DNA of 60,238 nucleotides, taken from assembly GCA_009602725.1 (NCBI GenBank), contig WELB01000200.1, positions 123,061 to 183,298 of the forward strand, written 5' to 3'. The DNA is from Spirogloea muscicola (lineage: Eukaryota; Streptophyta; Zygnematophyceae; Spirogloeales; Spirogloeaceae). Below the pieces are notes generated by a model that saw only the letters and a list, made by a program, of their open reading frames with translations, was not told where the DNA came from and ran no database searches. Position 1 is the stretch's first letter. Each line of letters starts with the position of its first letter. Below, in pieces: positions 32,331 to 42,508 of this stretch. A program made the position numbers and the translations under genes.

Positions 32331-33325
32331 GTGAGCCGCCACATTGCAGGGGCTGCTGCAGTGCTTACCTTGAACACGTTACGAGAAGCAAATGCCTGCG
32401 TCCTACTGGTGGCGCCTCTCGGCTACCGACTGCCAACCTCTTTGAATTGTACGTGCGTATTCGTGATCTGTTTGCGGAGGCAACCAAACTCTCCAATGAC
32501 ATTGGCTTCTGGTGGTACTGCGACACCATTGTGGCTCGGGACTAAAATGTGTTGCGGAGCACCATCATGCAGGAGCTGCATGGTACGCCATCCAGTGGTA
32601 CCTGGGAGTCACTCAGACCAAGAAGGCTGTGAAGCACCTTTCTGGTGGCCCTGGTACACGCTTTTAGGCAAAGCTGTGCCACATGCCAGCAAAGCAAGGC
32701 AACTCTAGGCAAGCCTGCTGCCATTGTCGTTTTTGTGGATCGACGTGAGCACAATGGCGCACTTTGCTCCAACCACTACGAGTGCTTCGGCGAAGAACTT
32801 TGCTGGTGTCTTTGTGGATAAGGTGTGGAATGCATAAGGCGTACCCGAAAGGTTGGTCTTGGACCGCGAACATACTTTTACGGGTCAGTTCTGGCAAGGA
32901 GTATGCAAGCTTATTGGCACTGAGCAGGCCATATCCAATGCCTTCCATCTTCAGAGCAGTATCCGCAGCGAGAAGATAATTCTGGAGGACATGCTTCTGG
33001 GACGAACTTCTGGTTTCGGCCGATTTGTTGTGAACATGCCTATTATGAGTCCAGCAGCAAGACACCCTTCTTCCTCAATTACGGTCAGCATCCCCCGAGC
33101 ACCTTTGCAGGTGGGGAGACCGCAACGCGTTCCGGCCGCTGTCGCCTTTACTCCAAACCCTCTCGAAGGCCCAATGACGGGCCCGGCATTTCTTGGAGAT
33201 TGCCCAGAGGAGGCAGAAGGCTTATGCTGACCAACGTCGGAAGGACGTGAGTGCTCCTTCGACGTGGGTGCTCAAGTACTGTTGAGTATAAAGGACCTAG
33301 CCTTGCGGGCAGTGGGTACGCGCAT
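32331..33325 (+). pseudogene. pol: G7 integrase
   Basis: Linker ACVLLVAPLGYRLPT with LYVRIRDLF in another frame, GFWWYCDTI, zinc-domain words GELHGTPSSG and CHMPAKQGN, core FVDKVWN...RLVLDREHTFTGQF and GVCKLIGTEQAISNAFH. The QTDGQTER box is altered to QSSIRSEK. APLQVGRPQRVPAAVAFT lies near 33100. Broken by many indels. Cut at 33325 by a C LTR. Confidence 0.7.
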
Positions 33326-33914
33326 TGTAATGAACCTCGCCCCTACATACGCAATGAGGGTGAGTCGTTCTTCTTGAATTCGGCTGTAGGGGTTTCGGAG
33401 CGAAGCCACTCCACAGTGAAGCACTAGCGCATAGGCGCTGCGGAAGAACAGCCCTGTGGCGCCGCCGTCTAGCGGCGACTACACCTCCTGGGCGCAAGCT
33501 AGCAGTTGTCCTCAAGGGGCGCAGCCATGGACTCCCCGCAGCAAGCCCCGCAGCAGGCTGCGGCGGCGACTACGGCGGCAGCAGCAGCAAGGCTGCTCCT
33601 GAGCTTCACCGGTCCGTATTCTTGTCCGGGTCTCAGCCCACGGCTCGTAGTGCTTCCCCCGTGCCACCACCCCTCCTGGGGTGTGAGGGGTCGCCCCATG
33701 GCCTGCCTTTTGGCGGGCCCAAAGATCCTCCCTTGGACGGGTGGATCCTGATTCAGAAATTTAGGACGGGCGAGAGCCGCCCGCAGCCGAGCGGACCACT
33801 TGCCTAATCAGCCACCCGCCCGCCAGCTGGACGTGCCACTTGTGCGTCAAATTGCTAGCAGTCATTTTATAGCTAACAGCACCGTGTGGCTCAACCAAAC
33901 GGCTGGATATTACA
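33326..33914 (-). repeat. Solo C LTR in G7 integrase, TSD CGCAT/CGCAA
   Basis: Minus C LTR from TGTAATGAACCTCG to GGCTGGATATTACA. CGCAT (33321-33325) and CGCAA (33915-33919) flank it; one change. It lies between GTRI and KMLLKRVGPFPV. Confidence 0.85.
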
Positions 33915-33998
33915 CGCAAGATGCTACTCAAGAGGGTTGGACCTTTCCCCGTGTGTCGCCTTTTGGCAAGGTGTCCAATGAGCTCGGTACACCCGTAC
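33915..33998 (+). pseudogene. pol: G7 integrase C-terminal piece
   Basis: Reads KMLLKRVGPFPV and the VSNELGTPV-like end, homologous to G9's KLLPKWVGPFAVVR and VSYELMTPVHW. Stops where the G8 LTR starts. Confidence 0.75.
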
Positions 33999-34763
33999 TG
34001 TAACGTTCCCTCCGTTTGAGAGTGCCAACGTTGCTGCTTACCTGACATGATCTTTTTGTATCTACCGTTTGGGAGTCCCAAACGGTACCGGTAGCTTTGC
34101 TCCACTGTATGTAGCTAAACGGTCCGAGGCCCCGGCCTTCGTTCCGCACGTGCACCGACCAGGAGTCGTCGCGCCTGCTTGGTGCCGCCCGAGGCGCCGC
34201 GTCGCGCCTCCTTGGTGACGCCCAATGGGCGCCGCTTCGTGTCTCCTTGTACCGCCCAAAGGGCGTCGGTTCGTGTCCCCACTGGTCAGGCCCGCCCCTC
34301 CGGGGGAGGACCTTGGGGGCGACCCTCGTAACATCCTCAGGGGCGGGGTGGCAGATGGAACGCTGATCAGCAGTAGGCCGAGGGCAGACTCCTCAGTCGG
34401 ACCCGTGACGCCAAGGGAGGCACAGCCCTGCTGCTGCCTGCTGCTGCAGGCCACTGCCACAGCTCTGCTGCTGCCGCCTGCTGCCCAGCCCGTCGCCGCA
34501 GCTCGTTGCTGCGCGCCCCGGCCCCGCTGACTCTCTGTAAGTGTTATGGCTGCGCCCCTTGCGGGGACAGCTGCTGACCCTCGGTCGAGTCGCCGCCTTC
34601 CGGTGGTGACTCAGGGTAGGACTTCCGCTGCGTTATGTGCGCGTATGTGCGCTGTGTGCGCTGGCGTTCTCCTGTAAGAGGGTTGTCTCCAAAACACCCT
34701 ATGTCCAAACCCAAACCGGGACATTCTGACCCTGACTGTGTGTATAGGGACAGAAACTTTACA
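33999..34763 (+). repeat. B LTR, 5' LTR of G8
   Basis: TGTAACGTTCCCTCC to ACAGAAACTTTACA. Donor-like CTCTCTGTAAGT (34531-34542), hairpin CGCCGCC-x-GGTGGTG (34590-34608), CTTCCGCTGCG (34622-34632), terminal hairpin ACATTCTGACCCTG...TAGGGACAGAA (34719-34755). Confidence 0.75.
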
Positions 34764-36074
34764 TTAGTATCAGAAGAATTCTCGCATCTAGCCAGTCCGT
34801 AGAAAGATTGCGTTTTACGACTGACAGTGCAAGGATCCTTCCGAATGCTGGACTAAGTTCTCTGTAATCGTGGAAATTTGCCAGTCTGTACGTGGAGCCG
34901 TCATCGACGAAGCGGCAAGTGTGCCACCGTTTCGCCTTCGACATCCACGAACTGGGACTTCAAGGCTGAGTGGCTCTCCTTCCCGGCAGCAATCTTCATT
35001 GCCTGGTCAGTAATCCGCCTGCGTAACGACCTGTAGCCGGTGTGTAGCCGGCCTATGAAGCACGGTATTGCAAGTGGTCGCAAATGGGCGGCAAGCTGAC
35101 TGTCGGCCAGGCGCTGGTCTGTACTCTCGCCTGGTGCCCTTGCTTAGTCTGGTTTCACAGCTTTGCTATTTGGGATTATGATCTGACAGGCTACCATGTT
35201 GTGCTTTGCTTGCCTAGTGCACGGGCCTTCCTCAGCAACACTGTGGTAGTACCATTTCAGCAGATATGTCTTGAATCCGCCACTGACTTGATTCCTCAAT
35301 GTGTTGGTGTAAAGGCGTGGAGTCGGCTTACTTAAGAGCGCCACCTAGTCCTCCTTTGCCGGCTGTTCAAACAACCTGCTAGGTCGAGGCAATGGTGTTA
35401 TGAGCTGTCGGCTTTCCAATCGCCATCCCTGGATCGTCCGACTCCACTGGGGCGCAGCGCGTTAAGCGCTTGATGGAGCAGTATGAGGCTGCTGGTCCAA
35501 GGATACCTGCTAGCAACCCCTGTGTGTGGGGGCGTGCTATGATATGTGCACACTGCTCGCCCATGCTGTGGGCCGAGCAACTCCTGCATCTCCTGTCGGC
35601 TAAGTGCCTGGTGCTGCCGGAGCTATGGTTGGGGTGTACCAAAGTATCTCCAACTGCTGCACCCGTAGTCACGACTAGGATGTGTCCAGCCGTTTCTACC
35701 AGCCATGCCTACCTGTCACAGCTGTTGCCGGAGCCTTGACTGGGGTGTGCCGGTCGTCTCCACCTGCCGTGTGGCTGGGGAAGCAAGCAGGAGCAGCCTC
35801 AACACCTGACTTTTAGAAAGTGGTATGGCTCGCTTGTACGGCAAATCTTCCACATCCCGCGTGGAGCATGTGACCACCTCTCTGTGTGGCACCCTGCCTT
35901 GTGGCAGGCTCCATTGAAGAAGTCCACCCCTGGGGCTCATGATATTGGGAGCTTCTTCCAAGCTCATTGACCACACGTACAGAATGCCATTCACAAGTAT
36001 TTGAGCAACATTGTCTTGTGTGCCACTGCGCCCTGGGTGTCGAACGTGTTGAACGGGTGTGTGTTCAGTCTCGC
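34764..36074 (+). pseudogene. gag: G8 leader and gag remnant
   Basis: Leader 34777-35320 resembles that of G2. The expected gag ATG has become GTG (GGCGTGGAGTCGG at 35316-35328), and an early stop follows. Weak gag matches: GAQRVKRLMEQYEAAGP (35455-35500) against ARRLERLSEQVEAA, and PGAHDIGSFFQ (35930-35960) against the capsid LWDFF segment. Confidence 0.5.
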
Positions 36075-36155
36075 CAATTTGGTGATAGTTACATGATTCC
36101 AGAAGATGATTTGGAATATGGACACTTACGTTTATTGGAAGCAGATTATCGAGTA
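36075..36155 (+). other. cox2-like fragment (possible mitochondrial insertion)
   Basis: Twenty-seven codons in one frame contain SYMIPEDDLE and LRLLEADYRV, the conserved segment of cytochrome c oxidase subunit II that precedes the copper-A domain. The bases are AT-rich (TTATTGGAAGCAGATTATC), unlike the GC-rich retroelement around it. The match stops sharply after V; no copper ligands are present. Best read as a short piece of mitochondrial DNA carried in G8. A nuclear cox2 exon is less likely at this length. Confidence 0.6.
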
Positions 36156-36295
36156 GGATATGTGTCGCTTGGCGACAAGTGGCTTGTATGCCACTACACG
36201 CCACGATAATGGCTGTATATCAGCTAACAGCTGTGCTGCTGTGGTTTACGAGCTGGCCAGTCCCCGTTTGTCTAATGTGCGATACATGAACCCTA

Positions 36296-36704
36296 ATTTA
36301 ACGTTCCCTCCCTTTGCGAGTGCCAACGGTACCGGTAACCTTACATGGTCGTACTGTATCTGCCGCCTTTGGACGCCCTAGAAGGTACCGGCTCTGCCCC
36401 AGGCGCCGCGGCCCGAGGCCCCGGTTCCGTACTGCACGTGCTCCGCCCCCGGCGCCACGGTTCCAGGCCCCGATTCCGTTCCGCACGTGCTCCGTCCGAG
36501 GCGCCGCAACGCGCCGCCCGACGCGCCGCTTTGCGGCTCCTCGGAGCCGCCCGAGGCGCTGCGTCGCGTCGCCCGAGGCGCCCCGTCGCGCCTCCTTGAT
36601 GCCTCACAAGGCACCCCGTCGTACCTCATTGGCTCTGCCAAGGCGCCCCTCCGCACCGTCCAATGGCGCCGTGTTCGCGCGCCGCTACGCGTCCCCTTGC
36701 AGCC
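36296..36704 (+). repeat. B LTR, partial (3' LTR of G8)
   Basis: TTTAACGTTCCCTCC start (TG changed to TT), GTTTGG/TGGCACTC words and CGCCGC-CCGAGG U3 units as in 2782-3240. Ends at 36704 where the G3 LTR starts; R and U5 are missing. No gene or coding frame of note. Confidence 0.65.
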
Positions 36705-37582
36705 TGAAGCGTTTTAAGCCCTATGCAGACAGTGAGGGGTCAGTAAGTCCTTATTGGTTTCGGTCGCTGGGGTTTAGAGACAAACCCCCAGCACAGCGAA
36801 GCACCACATGTTCTACACAGCGGAAGTCTTGCCCCGAGGCGCTGCTGACGGGCAGCAGCGCACCTCTCAGGTACGGGCCAGCGACTGCAGTCACAGTCTT
36901 ACTCAAAGAGAGCCGATGAAGATCCGCGACGACGGGATGCGGCGACGGGCTGCGGCAGCAGGCAGCAGCAGGGCTGCGTCGGCGGGCTGCGGCAGCAGGC
37001 GGCAGCAGAGCTGCGCATCTCTCTCGCGGGCTTCACTGATGTTGACCGGGTGACCCGAGTCTGCTCTCAGCCCTACTTGTAGTGCTTCATGTGCCACCCT
37101 CCCCAGGGGTCTCTCAGAAGCTCGTCTCAGGGCCCACCTCGAGAAGGCGGGCCGGGCCCGACAAGGGGAATCTAGTACGAGGGCAGGCCACGCGGCTCCC
37201 GTCCGGAAGCGGCGGCCGTCCTGCGGCGCCGCCGAGCGGCGGCGCTCTGACTGCGGCGCCAGCTTGCGGCGCCGCCAGTGGGTTACAGGTGTGGCGCGCC
37301 TTCACGGGCGCGCCACACGCGTCGCATACACGTCATGGCGAGCACGGCTACAGATTCAGGAATATGCCGAGAAGCTCCGCTTTGGAAGTCCAGGATTCGC
37401 CACCTCTGCTGGAGGCGGCGCGCCTGTACGTCACCTCGTCAGCAGGCGCGTCACACCTCGCGACACCTCGCGCGGATCGCTCGCGCGTCGCACGCCCGTC
37501 GCACGCGTCAGGCACGTGCGCGTCAGTGGTTACACCATAGCGTTTGACTCGGAGTTAAGCGTCCCGTAATGGGGACGTTACA
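36705..37582 (-). repeat. A LTR, 3' LTR of G3
   Basis: Plus-strand reading TGAAGCGTTTTAAGCCC to GGGGACGTTACA. Contains ACAGCGGAAGTC, hairpin GCTGCT/GGCAGC (36842-36858), GCCGATGAAGATCC, and the A U3. Confidence 0.85.
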
Positions 37583-37652
37583 TTCGTCTCCACTTAGATG
37601 TTCACGTCCTCGGGAACTAGGACATAACACCTCGACTCCGAAAGTATTTATT

Positions 37653-38669
37653 TCAACGGGGGTGTGTGGTACTACGCCGCAATGGGGAATGCCCCTTGGC
37701 AAGATAGTCACGGAGAACGGCGCGATTATGGGCAAGATTGGCCGCCGGCTCCCACGTATTGTGCTCAGGTCCATAACCTAGCCACTTGACAAGGTACTCT
37801 CGGGACTTACGTCGCCCACGGAGTTTGTCGCAGTGAGACAAGATCTCCTCCACCTGGAACTCGTCCGCAACGACGAGGGGAGGTGGGGGTGATTGGACAC
37901 GACCATCCGAATAGATGATGGTTTCGAGCTGGGACACGTGGAAGACCTTGTGGAGTTTCCAGTGTACCGGTGTTTCCAGCTCATATGCGACCGAACCGAT
38001 ACGGCGCACTACACGAAAGGGTCCAACCCAGTTTGGCAGCAATTTAGGCGTACTGACAGCCCGCATGGAGAGGAGCTTTGTGCTCAGTAGCACTTGAGCA
38101 CCCACGTCGAAGGATACATCTCGACGATGTCGATCAGCATACGCCTTTTGCCGTTGCTGGGCAATCTCCAAGCATTGCCTAGCCCTCCGCTGAGCTTCTA
38201 GGAGGTGACCGGTAAAGGTTGTTGCGGCTGGCACGCGTTCCGGCCTCCCCACCTGTAAAGGTGCGCGGGGATGCTGACCGTAATTAAGGAAGAAAGGGGT
38301 ATTTTTGGTGGACTCATGAAAGGCATTGTTCACATCATATTCCGCTGTAGCAAGATACTTATCCCAGTCAGTCTGGCTGGGGTTTACGAAATGCCGTAAC
38401 ATATATTCCAAGACCCGATTCATCCTTCCTGTCTGACCATCGCTTTGGGGGTGGAATGCCGTGGATAAGGATTGCTTAGTGCCAATAAGCCTGCACACTT
38501 CACGCCAGAAGTAACCCGTGAAGCGAAGGTCGCGATCAGACACGATTAGCTCGAGCACTCCGTGCAGTTTCCATACACGGTCCACATATATACCAGCAAA
38601 TTCCTGAGCGGATACTGTGGTGGTGGTAGGCGCAAAATGCACCAATTTAATCAGACGATCCACAAACAC
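37653..38669 (-). CDS. pol: G3 integrase core and chromodomain, open frame
   Basis: A 338-aa open frame: FVDRLIKLVHFAPT (core start), IVSDRDLRFTGYF (catalytic Asp), then SDGQTGRMNRVLEYML, where the catalytic Glu of QTER is Gly, so the integrase should be inactive. ML-x-HFVNPSQTDWDKYL, HPRAPLQVGRPERVPA, KLLPNWVGPFRVVR and VHWKLHKVFHVSQLE (the GPF-type linker) follow. The chromodomain is at residues 265-320: [31 protein letters not shown], with the aromatic residues Y, W and W. Family knowledge: chromodomains steer insertion to marked chromatin. Confidence 0.8.
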   Translation of the reverse strand: MFVDRLIKLVHFAPTTTTVSAQEFAGIYVDRVWKLHGVLELIVSDRDLRFTGYFWREVCRLIGTKQSLSTAFHPQSDGQTGRMNRVLEYMLRHFVNPSQTDWDKYLATAEYDVNNAFHESTKNTPFFLNYGQHPRAPLQVGRPERVPAATTFTGHLLEAQRRARQCLEIAQQRQKAYADRHRRDVSFDVGAQVLLSTKLLSMRAVSTPKLLPNWVGPFRVVRRIGSVAYELETPVHWKLHKVFHVSQLETIIYSDGRVQSPPPPLVVADEFQVEEILSHCDKLRGRRKSREYLVKWLGYGPEHNTWEPAANLAHNRAVLRDYLAKGHSPLRRSTTHPR

Positions 38670-39184
38670 GACAATGGCATCATAGCCTGTTCGCGTCTTG
38701 GAAAGTTGGGTGATAAATCCACACTGACATCAGACCAGTTCGGCGGAGGAATCTCCAAAGGTTGGAGCAATCCTGCAGGCTTGTGAGAGCGTGCCTTACT
38801 ACGCTGGCAGGTGGCGCAAGTCTTCACGAAAGACTGTACTTGGACTTTCAAGCCGGGCCACCAAAAGAGAAGCTGATTAGCTTTCTTTGTTTTCCCCATA
38901 CCCAAATGACCTCTATAGGGTGGCTCATGCATCTCTTGCATGATCGTACTTCGTAGGGCATTGCAGTCAGGAAATACAATGGCGTCCCCTTGCCACCAAA
39001 AATCTTGGTCAGATACGACTTTACGTGTGTTAATTGCATCTGCAAACCACGGGTCGGTGCTATACCCATCACGAATACGCACATACAGCTCAGAGAGGTT
39101 GGCGGTGGACTGCCGAGCAGCTCCACGAGTAGGCCGCACGTCTGCGGTTTTGAACCCCTGTAGCGTGCAAGACAGCCGCCACAT
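38651..39184 (-). pseudogene. pol: G3 integrase zinc-binding domain
   Basis: 177-aa frame: LQGFKTADVRPTRGAARQST, LYVRIRDGYSTDPWF, DFWWQGDAIVFPDCNALR, MHEPPYRGHLG and KTCATCQRSKAR give the HHCC zinc site. LLQPLEIPPPNWSDVSVD starts the core, then a frameshift (about 38690) separates it from the 338-aa frame that overlaps its end. Confidence 0.75.
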
Positions 39185-39994
39185 CAGCCCCTACAATGTT
39201 GCAGCTCACCAGGTCCGCAACATTCTTTCTTCCAGGGCAGTACACCCACTGGAAATCGAATATGGCCAACAACTCTGCCCACCTTGTTTGACGCCTGCTC
39301 AAATGCTGTTGTGTGTGAAAGTAGGTCAACGGGCAATGATCCGTGACGACCATAAATTTTACAACCTCGAGATAGCATCGCCACACACGTAGGGCGTGCA
39401 CAACAGCAAGAAGCTATTGCTCCCTCGGTCTGTATCCTCGAATGCCTTCTGGCACTCGGACGTCCACCCCCAGGACACGTCCTTACGCGTGAGCTTCGCA
39501 AGAGGAGATGCCATACTTGCGTATCCTTGCAGGAACTTGCGGAAGTAATTCGCGAATCCCAGGAAGGAACGCAACTGTGGCACATTCTTTGGCACCGGCC
39601 AGTCCTTCAAGACTGCAATCTTTTTGGGGTCGACGCGAACCGCGTCTTTGCTCGGCGACTGGGAAGGCTCAATATGGCCTTTCCTTAGCAAATCCTGCAC
39701 TTGGGATTGCATCTCGCGACATTCGAGAGGACTCAGTCGATACATAGGACGGTACAGCTGCGCAGCGCCGGGCTCCAATGGAATTGTGTGAGCCACGCCT
39801 CGATGAGGAGGCAGACCGTCTGGAAGAACATTAGGGAACACATCCGAGAATTCGGCCAACAACTTGTGAAGAGCCGGCCCATGTGAGGCCACATCACTCA
39901 CTTCTCCGGAGTCAGGGGGGGACTCCGCACTCATTACAACCAACAGATACACGGGCGAAGCCGCTTCTGCGTGAAGAAGCTTCGTGAATTGCAC
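39185..39994 (-). pseudogene. pol: G3 RT with in-frame palm deletion, and RNase H
   Basis: A 211-aa open frame runs [44 protein letters not shown] and then directly KDAVRVDPKKIAVLKDWPV, FLGFANYFRKFLQGYASM, LAKLTRKDVSWGW. Compared with G9, about 170 residues with IDYRALNK and YLDD are absent, yet the frame stays open across the joint (about 39648). RNase H follows in broken frames (SLPVDLLSHTTAFEQAS, VVTDHCPLTYFHTQQHLSRRQ near 39310). Confidence 0.8.
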
Positions 39995-40404
39995 AGCCGA
40001 CAGCTGGATAGAGGAAGCATTGACGGATGGTGGTGCGCGGGGACGTATTTGTGCAATACAAACCGACGAGCGCCGCGTTTACCAGAGCAAGTCCGCGCAT
40101 CCAAGTCAAGCAGGGCCGCAGTGGAACATAGCCAATCATCACCCAAAATCACATCAAAGCCCGGTGCCAATTCAATGACAAGGCAAGACACAACCGTCTT
40201 ATAACTCTGAATGCGGATGGGGACACGACAGTAGCCCATGACTTCGGCAGTCTGTCCAATTGCCAATGTAGCTTGAGAGACATCAACGGGCATTACGACT
40301 AAAGCCTTAACGCTCACAAATTTCTCACTGATGCAGGAGACAGTAGCCCCTGTATCTATAAGGACCTGGACCGGCCAATCGGCCACCAGTCCTGAGAACA
40401 ACAT
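39934..40404 (-). pseudogene. pol: G3 protease
   Basis: 156-aa frame with VQVLIDTGATVSCISEKF (residues 12-30), the intact DTG active site of a retropepsin, then the hydrophobic [11 protein letters not shown] and LDLDARTCSGKRGARR. It cleaves Gag-Pol in related elements. The end overlaps the RT frame at 39994, implying one frameshift between them. Confidence 0.75.
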
Positions 40405-40654
40405 TGTTGGCGCTGCGGCAGCAACTGCCGAGGCACTGACACAGTAGTAAGAAGAAAACTCTGAGCTACATAGATTGACAGTTCCCTTGAGGGGCGTACT
40501 ACATCTTCAACTCCCGTCTTCACTTGGGGGCGCTTCGCCATGTAGCGACACAACAACGCCAGCCCCGACGGAGGTTGAGGGTTTACTCCTCGACTTCACG
40601 GCACAATGAAGAACACCGGTTCTTTAGCACCATGGAAACTGATCCAGCTCAAGG

Positions 40655-41149
40655 TCATGCTCGCAGCTTTCTGCAACTGATTGAAAGGGACCCAAACAAC
40701 AAGGGACTTCCGTGCACCAGTGCTGGCTTAAGGGCATGCACAGAGCGTACTACTGGCAGAACAGACAGCGGACACTCTCGTCCTATGCGTTTAAACAGCA
40801 TTTCCACCTCATGCCGATGAAACACCCACAAAGGAGAGAGGGAGGGGCACTCAGTTTTCCCTTTTCCGTGGTACGAGCCCTTCGGGCGTGTCGATGCAGG
40901 CTTGCTAGGCTGGGACGTTAGCGGCTGCAAGCAGTCCCGAATTCGGTGGCCCTTCTGGCCACACCTGTAGCAGGCTCTGTCCTCTTCTGGGACGAACTTC
41001 GCTGGAGCCTTGGCTGGCGCCGACCGTGATGATGGCCCAGGCCTACAACCTGTCTTGAACCCGGACTTGGGTCTGAAGCGTTTCGCGGTAGAAGGCCCCG
41101 CTTTGTCCCCATCTTCCTCCCGGAGGAAGCGCTTACGAGTAGGGTACAT
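40655..41149 (-). pseudogene. gag: G3 nucleocapsid zinc knuckle and pre-protease domain
   Basis: 164-aa frame: basic KRFLREEDGDKAGPSTAKRF, then CYRCGQKGHRIRDC (complete CX2CX4HX4C knuckle, residues 80-93). The tail has ECPLSVLPVVRSVHALKPAL and GSPLLFGSL, the shortened form of the domain seen in G9. Frame breaks follow before the protease. Confidence 0.75.
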
Positions 41150-41167
41150 GAAGTACGACTGGCGAGC

Positions 41168-41946
41168 TTACTCAATAAGCTCTTCCAAAGTCGTCACAGG
41201 CTGGAAAGTGGTCTTGTCAACCTGCGACAGCGCCGCTATGTGCGGCGGCAGACCAGCTTTGAACCGCTGCACCTGGTCTTTGGCATCCATAGACCCACAC
41301 TTGACCAGCAGCATGTGAAACCTCCGTACATAGTCCTCGAAATCGTCAACGCGCATGCGGATGGCGTCGAGCTCATTGCGGGCCTTCGACTCCGCGTGCA
41401 CCTCTCCGTACATAGACGTCAGCGACCTCGTGAAAATTCCCATGTGTTGTAGACACTGAGGGTAGAGGATAGCTTCACAGACTCCCACCACGTGGCAGGA
41501 TCACCGGTCAGGTACGTGGCAGCAATCCAGACTCGCGACGCCGATGGCGCCTCGCACAGGACAAATCAAGCCATCATTTCGCGCAACCACGCCGCAAGAC
41601 TGCCCTGCCCATTAGATTTGGCAGGCTGGCATGGCTGGGCACGGCCCAGCCGAGCGCCATGGCTGCCTCTGGCCTTGAGGCGTTGAATCCTTTCCGCACC
41701 CGCACACACCCGGGTAATCAAGGTCCGAACCTCGGCGCACAGCAGATTCGCCAGCGACTCTCCATTGGGAACGGCAGTCTGCAGCTGCTCCTTCAGGCGC
41801 TCAAGGCGCCGCACCTCATCAGAAGTCAGCCCCTCCGAGCCAGGTGCACGGAGCTGCGCTAGGTCGTTGACGACATCCTCGACTTCAGGAAGAAGTACGG
41901 TTGGCAGATGGCGGCTGGGTGGTGCACTTGAGTCAGCCGACTCCAT
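41168..41946 (-). pseudogene. gag: G3 gag N-terminus and capsid
   Basis: ATG at 41946 (MESADSSAPPSRHLP) is chosen because it matches G2 and G1; an in-frame ATG lies six codons upstream. GLTSDEVRRLERLKEQLQTA is coiled-coil-like. After a frame break come AATYLTGDPATWWESV and SMYGEVHAESKARNELDAIR, then RVDDFEDYVRRFHMLLVK and QRFKAGLPPHIAALSQ, the capsid C-terminal half (41168-41491). Confidence 0.75.
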
Positions 41947-41949
41947 TCC

Positions 41950-42477
41950 TTTACACCAACGCACTGAGATATCAAGTCAGCGGCTAGGGAACAACGACAG
42001 AGACAATACTACCACGATGATACTGAGCTAGGCCGGGGCCCGGGAAGAGCAGAGCAATCATGGCAGCGCACCAGTCATTCCCCCAGATCGCGAGCCGTAC
42101 GAGCAACTGAGGGAGGGACCAGGACTGGAGTACGGACCAGCCTCTGAAAGACTGTCAGACTTCGCCGCCCAGCGGCGGTCGGTTTCAACTCCTTGCCACA
42201 CGGCAGGAGATCGGCCGACCGCAGAAGGTTACACAGCAAAGTGCTGACCTGGCACTACGGCTTGCTGCCGGGGTGGTGGAGGATCTCCCGCCATTGCCGA
42301 CCCCGGTCACGTGGATGCAGCGGGCGATAGATGACAGCACCAGTCGACCCGGCGATGCAGATCCACGGATACACTCTGGCACGGGAACATAAGTCACAAA
42401 GGACTAATCAGTACCAGCACAGCAGAAGGAACCTTGCACTGCAGCCGTATGACGAGGCTAGTCATATGCAAGGACAC
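41950..42477 (-). other. G3 untranslated leader
   Basis: Non-coding stretch between PBS and gag ATG, related to the G2 leader (CGCCCAGCGGCGGTCGGTTTCA at 42164-42185 against 28345-28366). It shows no frame longer than about 70 codons in sense. Confidence 0.6.
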
Positions 42478-42508
42478 CTCTGATACCAATGAAGCATTGG
42501 TATCAGAG
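42478..42508. repeat. Palindrome made of two facing PBS copies
   Basis: CTCTGATACCAATG, three bases AAG, then CATTGGTATCAGAG: a perfect 14-bp inverted repeat at the junction of leader and 5' LTR of G3. The left arm is the true minus-strand PBS; the right arm lies inside the U5 edge. Confidence 0.9.

Larger units (their letters stand above)
29393..33998 (+). mobile_element. G7: plus Ty3/gypsy remnant, gag to integrase
   Basis: No LTR of its own remains: the left end is cut by G2's LTR and the right end by G8's LTR at 33999. In order: gag with a C LTR inside (29804-30298), the extra pre-protease domain (30472-30720), protease (30820-31000), RT missing its palm (31300-31900), RNase H (31920-32270), integrase (32330-33325 and 33915-33998) with a C LTR inside. 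Confidence 0.75.
33999..36704 (+). mobile_element. G8: plus element with B LTRs, decayed gag, 3' LTR cut by G3
   Basis: B 5' LTR (33999-34763), degraded PBS TTAGTATCAGAAG (34764-34776), leader, gag remnants (35320-36070), then a B 3' LTR from 36296 that is cut at 36704 by the G3 LTR. There is no pol: either internally deleted or a non-autonomous derivative. Confidence 0.65.
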
